Below, piece by piece: positions 21,725 through 32,639 of a stretch of DNA of 64,000 nt. Within the stretch, counting starts at the first letter, position 1; each line of letters begins with the position of its first letter. The notes below the pieces were generated by a model. That model did not search any database and had not been told where the DNA came from. It was given only the letters and a program-made list of their open reading frames with translations. A program made the translations under genes and the position numbers. Source of the DNA: Diplonema papillatum (Eukaryota; Euglenozoa; Diplonemea; Diplonemida; Diplonemidae); the NCBI GenBank assembly GCA_030068145.1, contig JAPJBO010000017.1, positions 1 to 64,000 of the forward strand. Direction: 5' to 3'.

Positions 21725-23433
21725 TTAGTTCTTCACGTACTTGTGCACCTGCATTGTGGCCTCGGCGGCGCCATGCGGGTAGTGCAACGGGGTCTCTTTC
21801 GCCCACGTGTTCTTCATCTTGATCTTCACGAGGGCGGCTTCCAGGGATGGGACTGTGATCAGGATCGCACCCGACTTGACCGTCTCGCTGACCGTGCGCC
21901 ACGCCTTGCGCTGGGCCTGGATGTCGGCGAAGAACTCGAACACGTTGTTGAACACGAGGACGTCGGCGCTCGCCAGCAGCCGCAGGCCCTCGTCCGAAAA
22001 CACGTCGCCCTGTACGATGGTGATGTCCTTGAACCCGAACTGCCTGACGGTACTCTTCTGCACCTCGCAAAACGCCTTGCTGAGCTCGATGCCGGTTATG
22101 TTCGCCAAGGAACCGCCGTGGTAAAGGGAAGCGAAGTACAGCATAGCACCAGTCCGAGATCCGACGTCGAGGAGCATCTTGCCTTTCACTGTGTGGACGG
22201 GGCAAAGACTTTCACATGAGCGCCAGCTTGGAAGGAAGTGTTCGACGAAGTTGCCAGACAAAGAATCGAAGGGGTCCCAAAGTGCTGGAACTACTGAACC
22301 ACGTGTTGAACGGACGTGTGGTCATGCGGGTTGTAGTGTCTACCATTTTGCATGCATGTTTGATGCTTGATGCTAGTAGTAGAAGTCTTCTTCAAAAGAA
22401 GATGTTCAACGTTCAGTGCCTTGGGGTAAACACTTTACGAAGAACACGTTCTTGTGGCCATCGCTACCGTGATGACCTTTCCCGAGAAAGAGACTGAGAG
22501 AGAGAGAGAGGGAGGTCTCGTTCGGACCTTTACTCTTGGGGCAATTACCGCAAAATCGATCGAGGGGAGCGAGGTCGGACAAGGAAGAAGGAGTAATTGC
22601 CTGTGTTATTTTTTCCAACTCCGAATCCTTCACTTTCCGAACCGTCCCCTTCCAACCTTGCTTCTGAAGCAAGTGGGCTTCAAACACTCAGGGCTTGTCG
22701 CCCAATACCTCTTGGTGAAGAAATGTGAAAACTTCTTCGAGGAAGATGTCGTCTAGGAAAGGGATGCAAAATAGAAAGTGGTAAAAAGGGAGAGTGCACG
22801 GCTCCCGGGGGAAAAATGTTTCTTGTGTTTGAAGAGCGCGTGGTGCTTGCACCACTGAGGCCAGGTTATTTAACCGCGGATTTAGTGAAGGATTGTTCAG
22901 GAAACGGGCGTGAGCGAAACCTGACCAGGTGACGACCATTTCACTGGGGGAAGGGGGGTAGAAGGCATACGTTCTGCTGGCGTCAGGACTTCTCGAAATA
23001 TATACCGCATGGTTTCCATGGGGAGGCTGTGTGAGTGCATGTGAAGCGGCTTGATCTTGCGGGACTTGCATACTGTGCAGTAGTGCGTGGCAAGCAGGCC
23101 CTGCTCTGCCAGTTCATCGACGTCATCGTCGTCGTACAGGAAGAAGTCGACGTGGGCCGAAGTGTCTGCAGACGCTTCCTCGGCAAACTCACCCACGGTC
23201 GGAAACGTGATCTTCTCATCGCTGGTCTCTCCGGACGGCGGCAGTTGGGTCTTCACGTATTCCCGGATCTGCTCGACGGTTTCGACCATCTTCTCGTCCG
23301 CCGCTTCCTCCGTTTGAATCATCACGTCCAGCAGCTTCTTCAGCTCGGTTCTCTCGCAACCCTTCACGCTTTCGTAAATCTCTTCGATTTTGCAGTACGC
23401 ATCGTCGACGGTTTGCGAGGGCTGGTACGACAT
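21725..23433 (-). CDS. Class I SAM-dependent methyltransferase, two exons
   Basis: Exon 1 is 23433-22971 (ATG, 154 codons plus one base). The intron has a gtatgc donor and a pyrimidine-rich ccgtccacacag acceptor. Exon 2 is 22188-21725, ending in TAA. The join keeps frame (..TPAE-L-KGKMLLDVG..) and gives about 308 residues. Exon 1 contributes an acidic helical N terminus and a Cys/His cluster (YCTVCKSRK..HMHSHS). Exon 2 opens with motif I LLDVGSRTG, followed by GIELSKAFC (acidic ribose-binding strand), ITIVQGDVF and VLVFNNVFEFF. The substrate is unknown. The 782-bp intron holds dispersed repeats. Two broken copies of exon 2 lie downstream. Confidence 0.82.
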
Positions 23434-23879
23434 TGCGCCTTTCCGGTTTCAAGCTTTCTCCACCCCTTTCCAAATGATGACTGGTTGGGGGAGTTGACTG
23501 TATTGGTACAGATGGGTTGCTAGCGACCTCAAATGTTGGGACTCGAACAAAGAAGAAGAAGAAAAAGGCCGCTCCTGGTCCAGGAACGTGACGGTCAACC
23601 ACAGCTTGCAAAGCTTGAGTCGGAGGCAGCACAGTGCCACAACCCCGTCCGCTCTGCTGCGGCTGACCGTCTCGACGAGCTTGTGTTCAGGGCGAGCGCC
23701 AAGCCCCAAGGTGCGCCAAGCCTTGATGCTTTAGTTTGGGAAATCGGTAGCCACTTGACCCAGCTTTGACGAGCGATTTCCCTCCGGATAGCTGCTGGAA
23801 CCAAAACAGGAGTTACGCCACACGGTGAACTCCAGCAACCTTTGCTCGAGTGAAACCAGACTCTCCAAAAGCGGGTGTG

Positions 23880-23965
23880 ACACACCCGCAAATAGGGTGT
23901 GAAATAGGGTGTGAAATAGGGTGTGAAATAGGGTGCGAAATAGGGTGTGAAATAGGGTATTTCCG
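23880..23965. repeat. 12-bp microsatellite, six copies
   Basis: The unit aatagggtgtga is repeated six times with one substitution. It contains TAGGG but is not a telomeric array. Confidence 0.85.
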
Positions 23966-24099
23966 GCAATTGTGGCTCGGGCACACCCTCTTTAACTCCA
24001 GCTTCTGAGGCCGGACGCATCGACCATTTTTTTCTTAAACGGGCCAAGTTTGGACCCTCTCTTGCCACGCAGTTTTATTTTCCGTTCGCGCCTCGTTCT

Positions 24100-24650
24100 T
24101 GGTAGGAATCTCCACGTGGAGCACACACACACACATGGTTCTCGTGGTAGAGATCTCCATGGGGAGCACGCACACATTATTTTCGTGGCAGGGATTTCGA
24201 TGTGGAGCACACACACACATGGTTCCCGTGGTAGAGATCTCCATGGGGTGCACCCACACATGAGAGAGAGAGAGAGACGAGTTGGAGTGCAGGGACCATC
24301 TCTCCGAGGAGTATCCGGTCGCCCCACTACTATCCCGTACTACTACGGCGGGCGCAAGTCGTTGCGCCGTGGGCGCGGAGCGAGCCGTGGCCCAGTCAAA
24401 GATGATTGTTGCACCGATGGTGGCGCAGCCGGGGGCGTTCTGACTGGCGGACGAGACCGCCTGGCAGGCGTGTTGACACGTTGTTTTCGCGGGCTCTCCT
24501 CCTTTTGGCAATAGCCCGCCCTATGGCGGCGGCTAGCATCGTGACGGAGAATCTCAACTCCCACTGAACAAAAGGATACGTCGTGCGGATATTCAGGCAC
24601 GGCATCGTTTCAGCTGTTGCGGGCGCAAATTGTTTCCAGCTTGCACACAC
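24100..24650 (-). pseudogene. Frameshifted copy of the IPT/TIG-like protein exon
   Basis: This repeats the segment at 24660-25165 with high identity, including CQAVSSASQNAPGC and GATIIFDWATARSAPTAQRL on the minus strand. An extra A in the aaaagg run near 24570 breaks the frame relative to the other copy. Downstream (24110-24260) the coding sequence around EISTTRTM has itself expanded into a short repeat with CA runs. Confidence 0.7.
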
Positions 24651-24659
24651 TCATGGTTC

Positions 24660-25335
24660 CCGTGGTAGAGATCTCCATGGGGAGCACGCACACATTATTT
24701 TCGTGGCAGGGATTTCGATGTGGAGCACACACACATGGTTCCCGTGGTAGAGATCGCCATGGGGTGCACCCACACATGAGAGAGAGAGAGAGAGACGAGT
24801 TAGAATGCAGAAGCCATCTCTCCGAGGAGTATCCGGTCCCCCCATTACTATCCCGTACTACTACGGCGGGCATAAGTCGTTGCGCCGTGGGCGCGGAGCG
24901 AGCCGTGGCCCGGTCAAAGATGATTGTTGCACCGATGGTGGCGCAGCCGGGGGCGTTCTGACTGGCCGACGAGACCGCCTGGCAGGCGTGTGTTGACACG
25001 TTGTTTTCGCGGGCTCTCCTCCTTTTGGCAATAGCCCGCCCTATGGCGGCGGCTAGCATCTTGACGGAGAATCTCAACTCCCACTGAACAAAGGATACGT
25101 CGTGCGGATAGTCAGGCACGGCATCGTTCCAGCTGTTGCGGGCGCAAATTGTTTCCAGCTTGCACACACACATGGTTCTCGTGGTAGAGATCTCCGTGGC
25201 AGTGTGCGCGGTGACTGGGCAAGGCACCCCGTCGAATGTGACGAGCGGCGCCGTTGCGGGGTCTGGATCCCCCGCCGCGGTCAGCGGCAGCAGGTTCGAC
25301 CCCCGGATGGTAACGGGGTACGCTGAGCCGTGCCG
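24660..25335 (-). CDS. IPT/TIG-like domain protein fragment, truncated at its 5' side
   Basis: A continuous minus-strand frame enters at 25335. It first reads an IPT/TIG-like fold: PVTIRGSNL, then VTFDGVPCPVTAHTATEI, the Gly-Asn-Leu and Gly-x-x-Cys positions typical of these extracellular or transcription-factor Ig-like domains. About 120 residues follow that I do not recognise (VQWELRFSVKM, Lys/Arg-rich AKRRRAREN, GATIIFDRATARS), and then a (CT)n stretch. The 5' side stops exactly at the core sequence of a terminal-repeat fragment (25336), so the gene seems broken by a recombination there. No start codon or signal peptide is visible. A further copy of part of the exon is at 51985-52190. Confidence 0.5.
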
Positions 25336-25452
25336 TTTTGTTGAACGCTTACGCCCGCCACTGAACCCCGATTCGCCTGTGTTTCGTGTGGGCTACAGCA
25401 CATTTACCTCCTTTGATATTTTTGCAGCTGGCAGCCTCAAGTATTTCCCACA
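25336..25452 (+). repeat. B-half only of the YR-retrotransposon terminal repeat
   Basis: The sequence begins at the core (ttttgttgaacgcttacgc) and runs through the B half (cgtgtgggctacagcac) to a diverged end. The A half is absent and replaced by the TIG-like exon. The break at the core matches the structure of the intact retrotransposon. Confidence 0.75.
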
Positions 25453-25934
25453 AAAGGGAAAAGTAGAAGGATCAGATCACCGCGACGGGTATCAAAACAA
25501 GAAAACGATGGGGGAGGGGATGGGGGTGAGAATGAAGTAAAAAGGGCAAAAGAAAAGAACAGGAAAGCCCCTGGAAGAGGGAACAGGTCGCAGCGTTGAT
25601 AGTTAGTCGAGAAAAGGGCGCGGCCGGCGCAGCGAGGGGGCTGCAGGTGCAAGATAAAAGAGTCGTCAACCACCTGCGATACTGATAAGTGCAACATTTG
25701 ATGTCACCCTCGGCCAAACCGCAGTTGAGCCGAAGGTAGCAGTTGTTTTGCCTGTCCGAATGCTCGGGATTTCTCGATTTTCCCTCAAGACCATGCATGA
25801 AATCCTCGGCTTCCAATCTGTCTGTCTTCTTGTGCCTGCTAGTTGGCTAGACCACACTGTTTCCCATGCAAGACAAGAGAGAGTTGAAGTATGGTTAAAG
25901 ATAAAACAGTGGTGCTGGGTAAACTCAGGGCCGC

Positions 25935-26110
25935 CCACGTGATAAAGCCGTTAAGCACATGGGAACTTTTAAGTACATGGACCACAGGGATCAGCATGCA
26001 CTAAACCCACGTGATAAAGCCGTTAAACACATGGGAACTTTCAAGTACATGGACCACATGGATATCAGCATGCACTATACCCACGTGATAAAGCCGTTAG
26101 GCAGCGGCTG
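25935..26110. repeat. 71-bp tandem repeat, three copies
   Basis: The unit contains acgtgataaagccgttaa and aagtacatggaccaca. Single diverged relatives occur near 53290 and 63640 (aagtacatgaaccaca). Confidence 0.85.
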
Positions 26111-26705
26111 CCGGCATATCTCGTGACACTTTTTATGAATTAACTACTGTGTAGAAAGACAAGAGGGCACGCCTGCCAACAGCAGACGAGCACTCGATCT
26201 CCGCTTTGTGTACGTGCCTTCACACTCGAGGGACGGTGCAAATAAAGGAATGGCTGCGCCGGCGTTCTTCGATGCGAATTGGGTGGGGAAGGATGGGGTT
26301 GTTTATCCGAAGCAAAGGAGGGGGGATAGAACGTGCGGGAATGGTCAGCATCTGCACCACGTGTTTCGGTCCTCTTTCAGCCAGACGGACACATTGAGGC
26401 GAGGGTACACAGTGCAAGCAGACAGGGCAGCATTGTGAGTGTGCCGGTTGTTCGGTGCTGCGTCACAGCCAGGACCGCCCATGCTACTAGAGCTCAGGCA
26501 AAGCCGTCTGGGTGAGAAAGCCCCTACAACCGTGTCTGAGCAGTCGGGCGGGTTGGAGGGAGAACGGGGGTCGTTGCGTTTTAAATGTTCTTACTACACC
26601 ACATGCCGAACTTAGCGTCACCAGAACTTGCATCACCCCGAACGTTACTTCACCAGACCAGAAGCCCGAACTGTGCTTCACCGGAACTTAGCATCGCCCA
26701 AACTT

Positions 26706-26933
26706 AGCATCACTCGAGCTTCGTCGAGTTGCAGCGTCTGATGACGTGCGCAAGGCAGAAAAAACGACTCTTCGCGAAAGGAACCCTGGTCCGTATTCGA
26801 CGAGAAACGCGGCGGGGCTTGGCGGTACTCTGCATCGCCGGCGTGGTTGACGAGACCTGCACTGCTGCGGTTGTCAACAGCGTTGATGACCGGTTGCAGA
26901 ACCGACTCCTCCGCGTTGGTTGCACGCATCTTC
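26706..26933 (-). CDS. Candidate exon of an unknown gene
   Basis: On the minus strand a strong acceptor (gctgtttttcgcag) precedes an open segment with GC-rich third positions that reads KMRATNAEESVLQPVINAVD and onward to LQLDEARV. A gtgatg donor follows at about 26706. The other two minus frames and one plus frame (RRETRRGLAVLCIAGVVDE) are open too, so the frame is not certain. Orientation agrees with the other host genes. No family is recognised. Confidence 0.35.
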
Positions 26934-27744
26934 CTGCGAAAAACAGCTGATTCGTAGACTTGGCAACTCCTTCAGCCGGCTTTCACCCAGCTTTTTTTCA
27001 GTGCTGTGGCACCCGTATCGCGCCAGGTAGGCTGAGCAAAACAGACTGGAAGAATTCGCCTCATGCGTGTTCCCGACCCCTCAGTTTCTGAGTTTCTTGC
27101 ACCATTTCGTATAGCGTGGGATGGGGATGGTCAAACCCGAACCCGCAACGCGCAACGGGGTTGAAGATTTGCGTTCGGGTTTGTCGTTTCTTTCATTTAG
27201 GCCGAGAAAATATTAGGCACCCAAAAATCTCGCGGAATTACCCCCCGCAAAAGGTCCACACTCTAGCTAGAATTTTCCGTCGAGTATTTCCTTCCAAGCT
27301 GGCGCTTATGTGTAAAAGAAAAAACGTACACCGCGAGAGTAGGAGAAAAGGATGGAGACCCGCCCCCGACAATCTCGACTGTCCAATCACGGTCGCGAAA
27401 GGTTTGTGCCCTATAGTGATGAGGTGGTTGACCAGGCCCTCACGAAACCTTATACACTCCACGGCTACAAACGAGGAAGAAGAAAAAGCAACAAAAAAAG
27501 AAAGCGGCGTGCCAGAGCGCCCGTCCGCTTCGCTTTTTGTGGCTCACTGTCCCCGATCCAATCCTCGCCGGTAATCGCGTTTGAAACTCCTGCCAGTTGG
27601 TCGACTCTCCCTCCACCCGTCGTCAGCAGCTGCGAAGAAGATGCACCCCAGTCAATGACTGATACGCCACGCACCAACTAAACCCAGGTACGCCTTCATA
27701 CACGGTGAGGTCCAGCCTCAGACGCTGGAGCTAAAGAGGGTGTG

Positions 27745-28158
27745 CCAGAGTCACACCCGAAAAGCGGGTGTGTGCTGCAGCCAAGACGCCTGTAAACTCC
27801 AGCTCCCAACCGGTTGCACGACACGGTCCGCCACTTGACCACCCCGCCCCGCTGAACACGTGGAGCACGAAGGTATTCGCACAGTTTCACTAAGAGAGTT
27901 GATGTAGCCAAGACGCCTGTAAGCTCCAGCTCCCAACCGGTTGCAAGACACGGTCCGCCACTTGACCACCCCGCCCCGCTGAACACGTGGAGCACGAAGC
28001 TACTCGCACAGTTTCACTAAGAGAGTTGATGTAGCCAAGACGCCTGTAAGCTCCAGCTCCCAACCGGTTGCAAGACACGGTCCGCCACTTGACCACCCCG
28101 CCCCGCTGAACACGTGGAGCACGAAGCTACTCGCACAGTTTCACTAAGAGAGTTGATG
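27745..28158. repeat. 127-bp tandem repeat, three copies
   Basis: The unit runs from gccaagacgcctgtaa to ctaagagagttgatgt. The first copy is diverged and lacks the head, the second and third are nearly identical. Confidence 0.9.
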
Positions 28159-28168
28159 TGTTGGTTAA

Positions 28169-28416
28169 CCCCTTACCGACCGGGCGCCCTCAACTTTTTT
28201 CCGGGGGTTTAGGTCTAAATCCGGGTCACGTCAGGTCGGCACCATGTCGACTCCTCGAGGGGGGAGCGGGATATCCGAGGTTCAAGGGCGGGAATAAAGA
28301 GATATGCCACGCATCTTTTCATTCCCGCCCTTGAAAGCTGTTTTCGACACACCTGTCCTAATTTTCCGGCATTGGCTATTTAACGACCCCTGTGGAGGTC
28401 GCTGGTCGGTAAGGGG
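28169..28416. mobile_element. piggyBac-type MITE with TTAA target duplication
   Basis: Perfect 13-bp inverted repeats CCCCTTACCGACC / GGTCGGTAAGGGG are flanked on both sides by TTAA (28165-28168 and 28417-28420). The element is 248 bp. A palindrome at 28281-28336 (ttcaagggcggg .. cccgcccttgaa) matches subterminal motifs of the piggyBac element at 58.7-63.5 kb. Confidence 0.9.
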
Positions 28417-28866
28417 TTAAAGACAATACAGTGGTGTCACCCGGGGGGATTGCAAGAACGTGCTTGAAATGGATATGTGCTCAGCACCGCACTGGTCCCG
28501 TCTGCGCCGTGTTTCGGTCCTTTAAGCCACGGACACATAACCCCCCGGTGCCACCCGGGGGGGGGGGGGGGGGGGGGGGTCGTTGTATAATGGTTTAGCC
28601 CTCGCAAACTGTGAAGCGCTCGCTGCTCACCTGCCAGGTCCATCCTCAAGTGGTCTCCGGCCTTTTGGAAAATGTGAAAGGAAAACAAAACGGGATGGTG
28701 TACGCTCAAGTACGTGCCGCTCTAAACAACATAACAGAAAAAAATGAAAAAACAAATATAGAGAGAGAGAGAGAGCGCGGAGAAGGACGAAGACAGCGAC
28801 AGAGCATCTGGGTTAGGACGCAGACCGGTCTCTCTAGCACTGCTTCCCCGTCTGCCTTGCTCTCTC

Positions 28867-29028
<162 letters not shown>

Positions 29029-29524
29029 TCCTTCTCGGCGCCACACGCCCCGCTTCCTTTTCGCTGGAGGCTTTTCCTTACAGTGCTGTCGGAGGCTCAG
29101 ATCCGAAGAGATCTCGTCGACAACCTGCGTGTTGTTTTTAGAGTGCAAGTTCGCTAACTGCACCTTAATTGAGTCGCGGTCGTCGATCCCCCAACCGCCA
29201 GCATCATGTACTTGATGCGACGCGGAACAAGTCCTGACAGCACCGCCCGGCGAATACTATCGGAATAGACGGCAGCAAAAGTAGCAAAGCGACCGGTCGG
29301 GGGCAGTCAACAGTGTCGCCACGTGAAGGCCCCCCATGACCCGAAGGAAGGAACGGAAAAAGGAAAAAGGCCGCTCCGGGTCCAGGAACGTGACGGTCAC
29401 CTATAGCTTGCAAGGGTTGAGTCGGAGGCAGCACAGCTACAACCCCATCCGCTCTGCCCTGTGGCTGACCGTCTCGACGAGCTTGTGTACAGCGAGCGCC
29501 AAGCCCCAAGGTGCGCCAGTGGCT

Positions 29525-29745
29525 AAAATACTCGAGGGGCTGCCTTGTGCTTACTTCGAAGGAGGCTAGAGGGGGAGAAACAATACAACAACTACAAAGT
29601 GGGTCTTTTTTGTTGAACGCTTACGCCCGCCACTGAACCCAGATTTACCTGTGTTTCGTGTGGGCTACAGCACATTTACCTCCTTTGATCTATCGCAACT
29701 GGCAGTCTCCTCAAGCATTTCCTACAAAGCAGGTGCTGAAACAAA
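29525..29745 (+). repeat. Solo copy (A-B) of the terminal repeat, upstream boundary of the HslV locus
   Basis: The copy runs from aaaatactcgagggg to caggtgctgaaac, with an intact core (ttgttgaacgcttacgc). It lies 25 bp from the stop codon of hslV and is in inverted orientation relative to the copy at 30885-31107. Confidence 0.85.
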
Positions 29746-29769
29746 ACAACAAAATCGCATGCCCATGAT

Positions 29770-30768
29770 TTATCGCCACATCGACGACTGAACATCGGTG
29801 CTCGAAGCGGCGGGACTTTCAGAGTGGGAGCGGACGGCCTTCTCAACCTTGTCGACGATCCTCGACTCGTACTTGTGGAACATGCGGTCGAACTCGTCTG
29901 GCTCGCTCGAAATGTTGCTCGCGGTTTTGTCGTCTCCAGACTTGCCTCCTTTGCTCGGCTGCTCCTTGTCCTTGCCCTTGCCCTTCGAGTCGCCGGCGGC
30001 GCCTTCGGAGCTGGGAGGAGACTCGTCCTTGGTGGCTTCCTTCGGGATTGGGGTGATGCGTGGTTCGACCTTGAGGGATTCGCCCTTTTTGGTCTTCTTT
30101 GCCTTTTCTTCCTCCGCTTTTTCGGCTTCGGTCTTCTTGGTGAGGGAGTCGACGTTGTAGTTGTCGTTGGAGTAGATGTCGATCGACGTCGCGATCTTCA
30201 TCGCCTTTTGGCAGATCGAGTCAGCGTCCATCCCCTCGATGTCCACCAGGGCGCGGGCCGCTGACTTCGCGAGAAGCCCGCCGCTGCCGATGGCCAGGAC
30301 ACCGTCATCTTCAGGGGTGATGACGTTGCCCAGGCCGTCGATTTCGAGGGATTCCGTGTCGTTGGCGACGATCATCGATGCGTTGAGCTGCCTCATGCTC
30401 TTGTCCCCTCTCCACTCCTTCGCGAGTTCCACGCAGGCGCGCAGGAGTTGCGACGGGAACTCGGTGAGTTTGGCCTCCAGCTTCTCGAGGAGGGTCATAG
30501 CGTCTGCGGTGCTGCCAGCGAACCCGACCAAGACTGTGTCTTCGCCCGCGCGGCGCAGCTTCTTGCACGTCGACTTGACCGAGTACTTTTCGCCGAGGGT
30601 CACTTGGCGGTCGCCCATGATCACGACCTTGTCCCCCTTCCGGACGCACAGGATCGTCGTGTTCCGCTTCTGCTGCGCCAGCGGCGCGCTCTGCTGCGAC
30701 ACCCACCCGCCCCGGGCTGCGTGCCGGCCCGACGCCGTCACCGCGCTGCTCAACGCTCTTCGGAACAT
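29770..30768 (-). CDS. hslV: ATP-dependent protease HslV (ClpQ), mitochondrial, with a C-terminal extension
   Basis: One exon of 332 codons, ATG at 30766-30768. Residues 1-36 are Arg/Ser/Ala-rich without acidic residues, a probable mitochondrial presequence. The mature chain would start at T37 (TTILCVRKGDKVV), the N-terminal nucleophile of this Ntn-hydrolase family. Then come GDRQVTLG, KKLRR, VGFAGSTADA, ELAKEWR and AIGSGGLLAKSAARAL, all family landmarks in order to about residue 205. The usual length is about 175-200 residues; here a further 125-residue Lys/Glu/Ser-rich tail follows, of unknown role. HslV works as a dodecamer with the HslU ATPase, which is not in this window. The gene has no intron and is bracketed by inverted 220-bp repeats. 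Confidence 0.92.
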   Translation of the reverse strand: MFRRALSSAVTASGRHAARGGWVSQQSAPLAQQKRNTTILCVRKGDKVVIMGDRQVTLGEKYSVKSTCKKLRRAGEDTVLVGFAGSTADAMTLLEKLEAKLTEFPSQLLRACVELAKEWRGDKSMRQLNASMIVANDTESLEIDGLGNVITPEDDGVLAIGSGGLLAKSAARALVDIEGMDADSICQKAMKIATSIDIYSNDNYNVDSLTKKTEAEKAEEEKAKKTKKGESLKVEPRITPIPKEATKDESPPSSEGAAGDSKGKGKDKEQPSKGGKSGDDKTASNISSEPDEFDRMFHKYESRIVDKVEKAVRSHSESPAASSTDVQSSMWR

Positions 30769-30879
30769 GGTTGCCTTCCTTCTTCTTTTCGTCCCCTCGA
30801 GAGTCCTGGGTTATGCTGTGCCATAATGAATCCACATGAACAAAACGGTAGTTTTCGGAAAGAACGGGATGAATGCTTT

Positions 30880-31107
30880 TTTTTTTTTTTGTATAAGCAC
30901 CTGCTTTGTAGGAAATACTTGAGGAGGCTGCCAGCTGCAAAAGATCAAAGGAGGTAAATGTGCTGTAGCCCACACGAAACACAGGTGAATCTGGGTTTAG
31001 TGGCGGGCGTAAGCGTTCAACAAAAAAGACCCATTTTGTAGTTGTATTGTTTCTCCCCCTCTAGCCTCCTTCGAAGTAAGCACAAGGCAGCCCCTCGAGT
31101 ATTTTTG
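30880..31107 (-). repeat. Solo copy (A-B) of the terminal repeat, inverted
   Basis: Reading on the minus strand it runs from aaaatactcgaggggctg to aggtgcttataca, bordered by a run of 13 T. The core is present (gcgtaagcgttcaac). Together with 29525-29745 it brackets hslV. Confidence 0.85.
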
Positions 31108-31479
31108 CAATGCGTCGATAGCTGCTTCCTTACGGCGCTGGTGTTAGACTGTGATAGATTCTATAACCTTGTGGCATAGTGGCACGGATGAATCTAACTG
31201 ACTGGCACGGCAGGATTTCCCGCGTTAGCAGAGTGCAGCATCATTTCCATCCTTCCAAGATCCGTCAAAAGCACTCACACAACAAACAACAACCAGTAGC
31301 CCATTTTCCCAGCGCTTACGCCCCGTCGAACTTCGCTTTCTGGCTGCTGGGACACACCCTCTCGCCTTTTGTCTCGTGCCTCGGGATCCCCTCTGGCACG
31401 TACCACGGGTCCCCCTCAACAGCTTTCATTCTGCCTCCTTTCCGACTCCCCGTCGCGTCGTGGTAGGCCGCCCATCTCG

Positions 31480-31965
31480 TTGATCGTCCGGCCCGCTCTG
31501 CCCTGTACGTGGGAAAGACGTCCATCCCCTGATCGTCCGGCCCGCTCTGCCCTGTACGTGGGAAAGACGTCCATCCCTGATCGTCCGGCCCGCTCTGCCC
31601 TGTACGTGGGAAAGACGTCCATCCCCTGATCGTCCGGCCCGCTCTGCCCTGTACGTGGGAAAGACGTCCATCCCCTGATCGTCCGGCCCGCTCTGCCCTG
31701 TACGTGGGAAAGACGTCCATCCCTGATCGTCCGGCCCGCTCTGCCCTGTACGTGGGAAAGACGTCCATCCCCTGATCGTCCGGCCCGCTCTGCCCTGTAC
31801 GTGGGAAAGACGTCCATCCCCTGATCGTCCGGCCCGCTCTGTCCTGTACGTGGGAAAGACGTCCATCCCCTGATCGTCCGGCCCGCTCTGTCCTGTACGT
31901 GGGAAAGACGTCCGTCCGGCCCGCTCTGCCCTGTACGTGGGAAAGACGTCCATCCCCTGAACGGG
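31480..31965. repeat. 48-49-bp minisatellite, about ten copies
   Basis: The landmark gatcgtccggcccgctctg recurs at 31482, 31531, 31579, 31628 and so on. Because 49 is not a multiple of three and no unit frame contains a stop, all three minus frames stay open for 186-246 codons. Two near-identical 68-bp segments with ccaccatgcctcactgggg follow at 32035-32130. Confidence 0.93.
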
Positions 31966-32199
31966 TGCCCGGCTTGACGAGTGCATGAGAGGTAGCTCTT
32001 CCGGGGGAAGAGCTGCGGGAAAATTGGTTTGCTGAGAACAGTGGGAGCACCACCATGCCTCACTGGGAGCGAGCGGAGACCGGGTTTGTTGAGAACAGTG
32101 GGAGCACCACCATGCCTCACTGGGGACGTAGCCCCGCGAGCTCCCCCGTCAGGTACTCGGCACTACATTGCAAGGCGACGCCGGAAAGTAGCTGCCCGT

Positions 32200-32497
32200 C
32201 AGGGCTTACGCTCCGTTTTCGGTCTCAGAGAAAACACGTGTGGTCCACGTGTGGGCGCTTAAGGTTCGAGGAGGAAAAAAACCTTTCCCCTCATGTGCGA
32301 CGGCGAAAAAAAAAAAAGTGTCGCTACTGGACTTGGCTGTGCGGCCTTGACCGCTAGTGGGCTTAGACTCCCCTGCATGTAGACCAATAAATCAAAATCC
32401 ACATGTGGTACCTGTGGATCCACACGTGGGGGAACAGAATCCAAAAAGAATTAACGTGTGGAAATCCACACGTTTCACACGTGGAGCGTAAGCCCTG
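32200..32497. mobile_element. hAT-type MITE, copy 2
   Basis: Perfect 15-bp ends CAGGGCTTACGCTCC / GGAGCGTAAGCCCTG bound a 298-bp element. The flanks are ctgcccgt on both sides, an 8-bp target duplication as made by hAT transposases. It is inverted relative to copy 1 at 8615-8917, sharing the CACGTG-rich interior. Confidence 0.92.
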
Positions 32498-32639
32498 CTG
32501 CCCGTGCATTGAACCAGCAGATTGTGATTTCTGATTTTTACAAGCGTGCTCCGCTTGTTTGCTTCGTCGAAAATTTTTATAAACCTCAAGAAAAAGTACG
32601 TGCGCTCGGCTAAGGCCGGCGCGTGGCGAGACTGGAGGC

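Noticed and set aside
23880..23965. Interstitial telomere
   Set aside because: The 12-bp unit contains TAGGG but not the regular TTAGGG hexamer.
29083..29145. Small plus-strand exon (LSEAQIRRDLVDNLRV) with acceptor and donor
   Set aside because: Both strands show equally good splice sites and short open frames here, and it is only about 60 bp next to a microsatellite; not decidable.
31316..32120. Three overlapping minus-strand genes of 186-246 codons
   Set aside because: All come from the same 49-bp repeat read in three frames.
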